Both the position numbers and the translations under genes were made by a program. This document shows, piece by piece, positions 61,965-64,000 of a stretch of DNA of 64,000 nucleotides. The notes under the pieces were generated by a model that was not told the origin of the DNA, searched no databases, and saw only the letters and a program-made list of their open reading frames with translations. This stretch comes from Talpa occidentalis (lineage: Eukaryota; Chordata; Mammalia; Eulipotyphla; Talpidae). Within the stretch, counting starts at the first letter, position 1; each line of letters begins with the position of its first letter. The stretch covers positions 111,404,615 through 111,468,614 of the forward strand of contig NW_023603184.1 in the NCBI RefSeq assembly GCF_014898055.3. Reading direction: 5' to 3'.

Positions 61965-62165
61965 TTGTCATTACCAGCACCATATATGAGTTTTAGTACA
62001 TTGCAGGCATTGTGCAGACACTTTACATATTGTTTAATCTTCATAAGAATCCTTTGAGATACATACTATTATTTCCTTTTTATAGGTAAGGAGACTGAAT
62101 ACCAAAAAATAAATTAATTTGCTCAAGTGACAGAAATGGAAGAGTCTAGGTTTGTGTTTCATTAC
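61965..62165 (-). repeat. MIR SINE
   Basis: 'gcaggcattgtgcagacact', 'ttacatattgtttaatcttc', 'tatttcctttttataggtaa', 'gagtctaggtttgtgtttc' are antisense MIR. Confidence 0.65.
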
Positions 62166-62234
62166 TTACTGATTAAGTGATGAGTATTAGATAAATCATT
62201 TACTGATATAATTATTTGGTAATTATAGATTGAA

Positions 62235-62315
62235 TGTAAAGTACTTTATAAACATGTCCTGTAATTTCACAGCAACCCTATGAGATAGACACTATTGCCA
62301 CAGATTTTAAAAAAA
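62235..62315 (-). repeat. Possible second MIR fragment
   Basis: 'aaagtactttataaacatgt', 'cagcaaccctatgagatag' repeat the MIR-type order just beyond the previous copy. Confidence 0.4.
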
Positions 62316-62725
62316 TATGTGTTGTTTTTAGAGTTAGAAATTATTAGAAACACTTTTAATAATACAAGCTCTTTACAAATCACTGCAGTGTAGAGAAGTT
62401 GAAAGTACATTACTTTTCAAACACACAGAGTAATAATGAGTTTATAGTTTTTAGAGGAAAGAAGACAGAGAGAAGTGGGAAAGGAGAAAGAAAAGCAAAC
62501 AAACCAGAGAATTCATTTATATGGTAAATGATTTGCAGTTTTTATCTGGTGAAAATTTATAATTGGCCAATATTTCCAATACCAATCATTTCTTATAATT
62601 TCATATTTTATAAAACTCAGGGTCTACACAGCATAGTTGCTCATATAAATATATACTTTTATACATATAGTTTTATGTATTTTAATATATCCTAATATGA
62701 AAATAGCTGTGTATAAATCTGAGAA
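62316..62725. other. Unannotated sequence
   Basis: No gene or clear repeat recognised. Confidence 0.5.
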
Positions 62726-63145
62726 TGCTCTTATCTTTTTTTTTTTTTTAAAGATTTATTTATTTAGGGCCTCCCCTGGTGGTGCAGCAGTTGAGTGCTG
62801 GGTTGCGAGGCTGCCCGCAGCCTCTGCAGCGCTGGTTCAATCCCCAGCCACTGGCGAGGGTCCCACAAAAAAAAAAAAAAAAAGATTTATTTATTTATAC
62901 AAGAGCTGGGGTATAGGCCAGAGGCGTGGGAGGGTGAGAGGATTCACCAGAGACAGAGGAGCAGAACAGGCAGACTGACTGAACACACTGCCAAGGGGAG
63001 CAGTGGGTGAGACAAGAGAAGTCTGATGTGCCATGCGGGAATCTCCTTGGCCGGCTGGGAATCAAACCAGAGCTGCAGAGGCTGCGGACAGCTTCACAGC
63101 CCTGCGCTTAATCTGCTATGCCACTGGGGAAGCTCTGCTCTTACC
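62726..63145 (-). mobile_element. Long tRNA-derived SINE interrupted by a second SINE
   Basis: Head is at 63135 (AGCTTCCCCAGTGGCATAGC on the element strand) and the tail T run at 62736-62749. The target duplication tgctcttatc / tgctcttacc is at 62726-62735 and 63136-63145. The AAATAAATAAATC-type tail is split by the short SINE at 62767-62880. The body is the 'ctggggtataggccag' subtype. Confidence 0.93.
62750..62897 (+). mobile_element. Short head-only tRNA-derived SINE nested in another SINE
   Basis: Head GGGCCTCCCCTGGTGGTGCA is at 62767, ending 'gagggtcccac' and then a run of about 15 A. The perfect 17-bp duplication aaagatttatttattta at 62750-62766 and 62881-62897 is the tail of the host SINE, which fixes the order of insertion. 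The B-box-like gcgctggttcaatcccc is well kept. Confidence 0.95.
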
Positions 63146-64000
63146 GTTTTTAACAGTTGGATGCTTATAAACTTAGGGAGGGTGAACACTCACGACGAAG
63201 AAAAGAAGGGAAAGTTGAGACCAGCTCACTGTAATTCAATCTATCACTGAGCCTGGTAATCAAAAATGGTGCTGTCAGTTTCTGGGCCAGTGACAATATA
63301 TGCACTGCCTCTGGATAAACAAAAAATTCATGTGGGAACTCAGAGTGTACATTTTATTAAAGTTACTACTTTAATCATATTTCTGATTCTATATCTTCTT
63401 CATCTCTAAGAATAGGCTTTTATTATTTTGATTTTGATTTGCCTATATAATTGCTTTAGGATCTTCTAAAAATTATGGATGACTCCTTTCTCTGGGCCAG
63501 ACTCTGGTTCTTCATTGCAAAGGAAAGAAAATATCAGCACAGCAGCAGACAAAAACTGGTCAAAAGTTTTCATGTGACCTTTTATTTCCTATTTTATATG
63601 CAGTGCTCAAAGCTTACTTTCAGTTCTCTTTAAAAGTGAAAAATTTCAAGTGTCAAGATGCTTGTGTCTGTGCTAAGTGCTAATGTTTGTGTTGGAAAAT
63701 CGGAGGTCCATACCAACATTTACTTCTGGACTATTGTGGAGAATTTCTGTACCAGCCGTCTCCAGAACCTATTATAACCTTTAAAAGTCCAGGGAAGGCA
63801 AAAAGTTTTCACTGATAAGGGTAATTTATTGAGACTCTCTAGGTTTTCATCCTGTGGATGCCTTAACTCCAATGAGGGCAAAGTGAAATATCTTTAAAAA
63901 AAAAAAAAAAAGGACAAGCATTAACTTAAGGAGATTGGGGCAACTTGATAGGTGATAGGGTGATGTATGCCATAAACAAGGGTGTGTGATACACATGTGT
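63146..64000. other. Unannotated sequence
   Basis: No gene or clear repeat recognised. A poly-A run lies at 63895-63911. Confidence 0.5.

Noticed and set aside
1..64000. Most of the short open frames as genes
   Set aside because: They are 60-130 codons, often start at TTG or GTG, overlap each other on both strands, and mostly lie in SINEs, L1 antisense or AT-rich sequence without domains.

Overview
The window is nuclear DNA from a placental mammal. It is AT-rich and non-coding, and has the usual mix of interspersed repeats: one full-length L1, ancient L1, L2 and MIR pieces, MaLR/ERV LTRs, hAT fossils and microsatellites. A dozen or so copies of a lineage-specific tRNA-derived SINE are scattered through it. 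I see no Alu, rodent B1/B2, Bov-B or typical vespertilionid VES copies, so a non-primate, non-rodent lineage is likely. A bat or another laurasiatherian is possible, but that is inference. No intact protein-coding gene is visible. The window reads as intergenic or deep intronic sequence.

Layout. 0-12 kb: mostly unique AT-rich sequence with a cut SINE at the left edge, one SINE at 3.3 kb, an L2 piece, an old L1/HAL1-like piece and an MLT1-like LTR fragment. 12-19 kb: a repeat cluster with three SINEs in 1.3 kb, an old L1 3' end, a 1.3 kb L1M remnant of the ORF2 5' half, L2 and MIR pieces, another L1 3' end and a clean SINE with a 20-bp target duplication. 19.7-26.2 kb: a full-length minus-strand L1 (5' UTR with tandem blocks, ORF1, ORF2, short 3' UTR with a G-rich tract) flanked by a roughly 15-bp target duplication. 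ORF1 keeps a 296-codon frame without an ATG. ORF2 is broken by several frameshifts and stops. 27-41 kb: ancient repeats, microsatellites and, at 36.6 kb, a decayed fragment resembling the C-terminal FN3 domain of the ATF7IP/ATF7IP2 (MCAF) family. 41.5-43.0 kb: two 223-bp arms in inverted orientation, about 97% identical, around a 1.05 kb spacer that holds a SINE. 43-64 kb: hAT, L2, MIR and LTR remnants, plus SINEs that include a short head-only form (51.6 kb and 62.8 kb). The second short copy is nested in the tail of another SINE.

How the parts relate. The L1 encodes the type of machinery expected to mobilise the SINEs in trans. This is supported by the A-rich tails and the 12-20 bp target duplications. 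The most unusual signals are the inverted duplication, the short A-tailed SINE form beside long forms with AATAAA/TCTTT tails, the in-frame two-heptad duplication in L1 ORF1, and the MCAF-like fragment. Family names for old repeats come from memory of their consensus shapes, not from a search.
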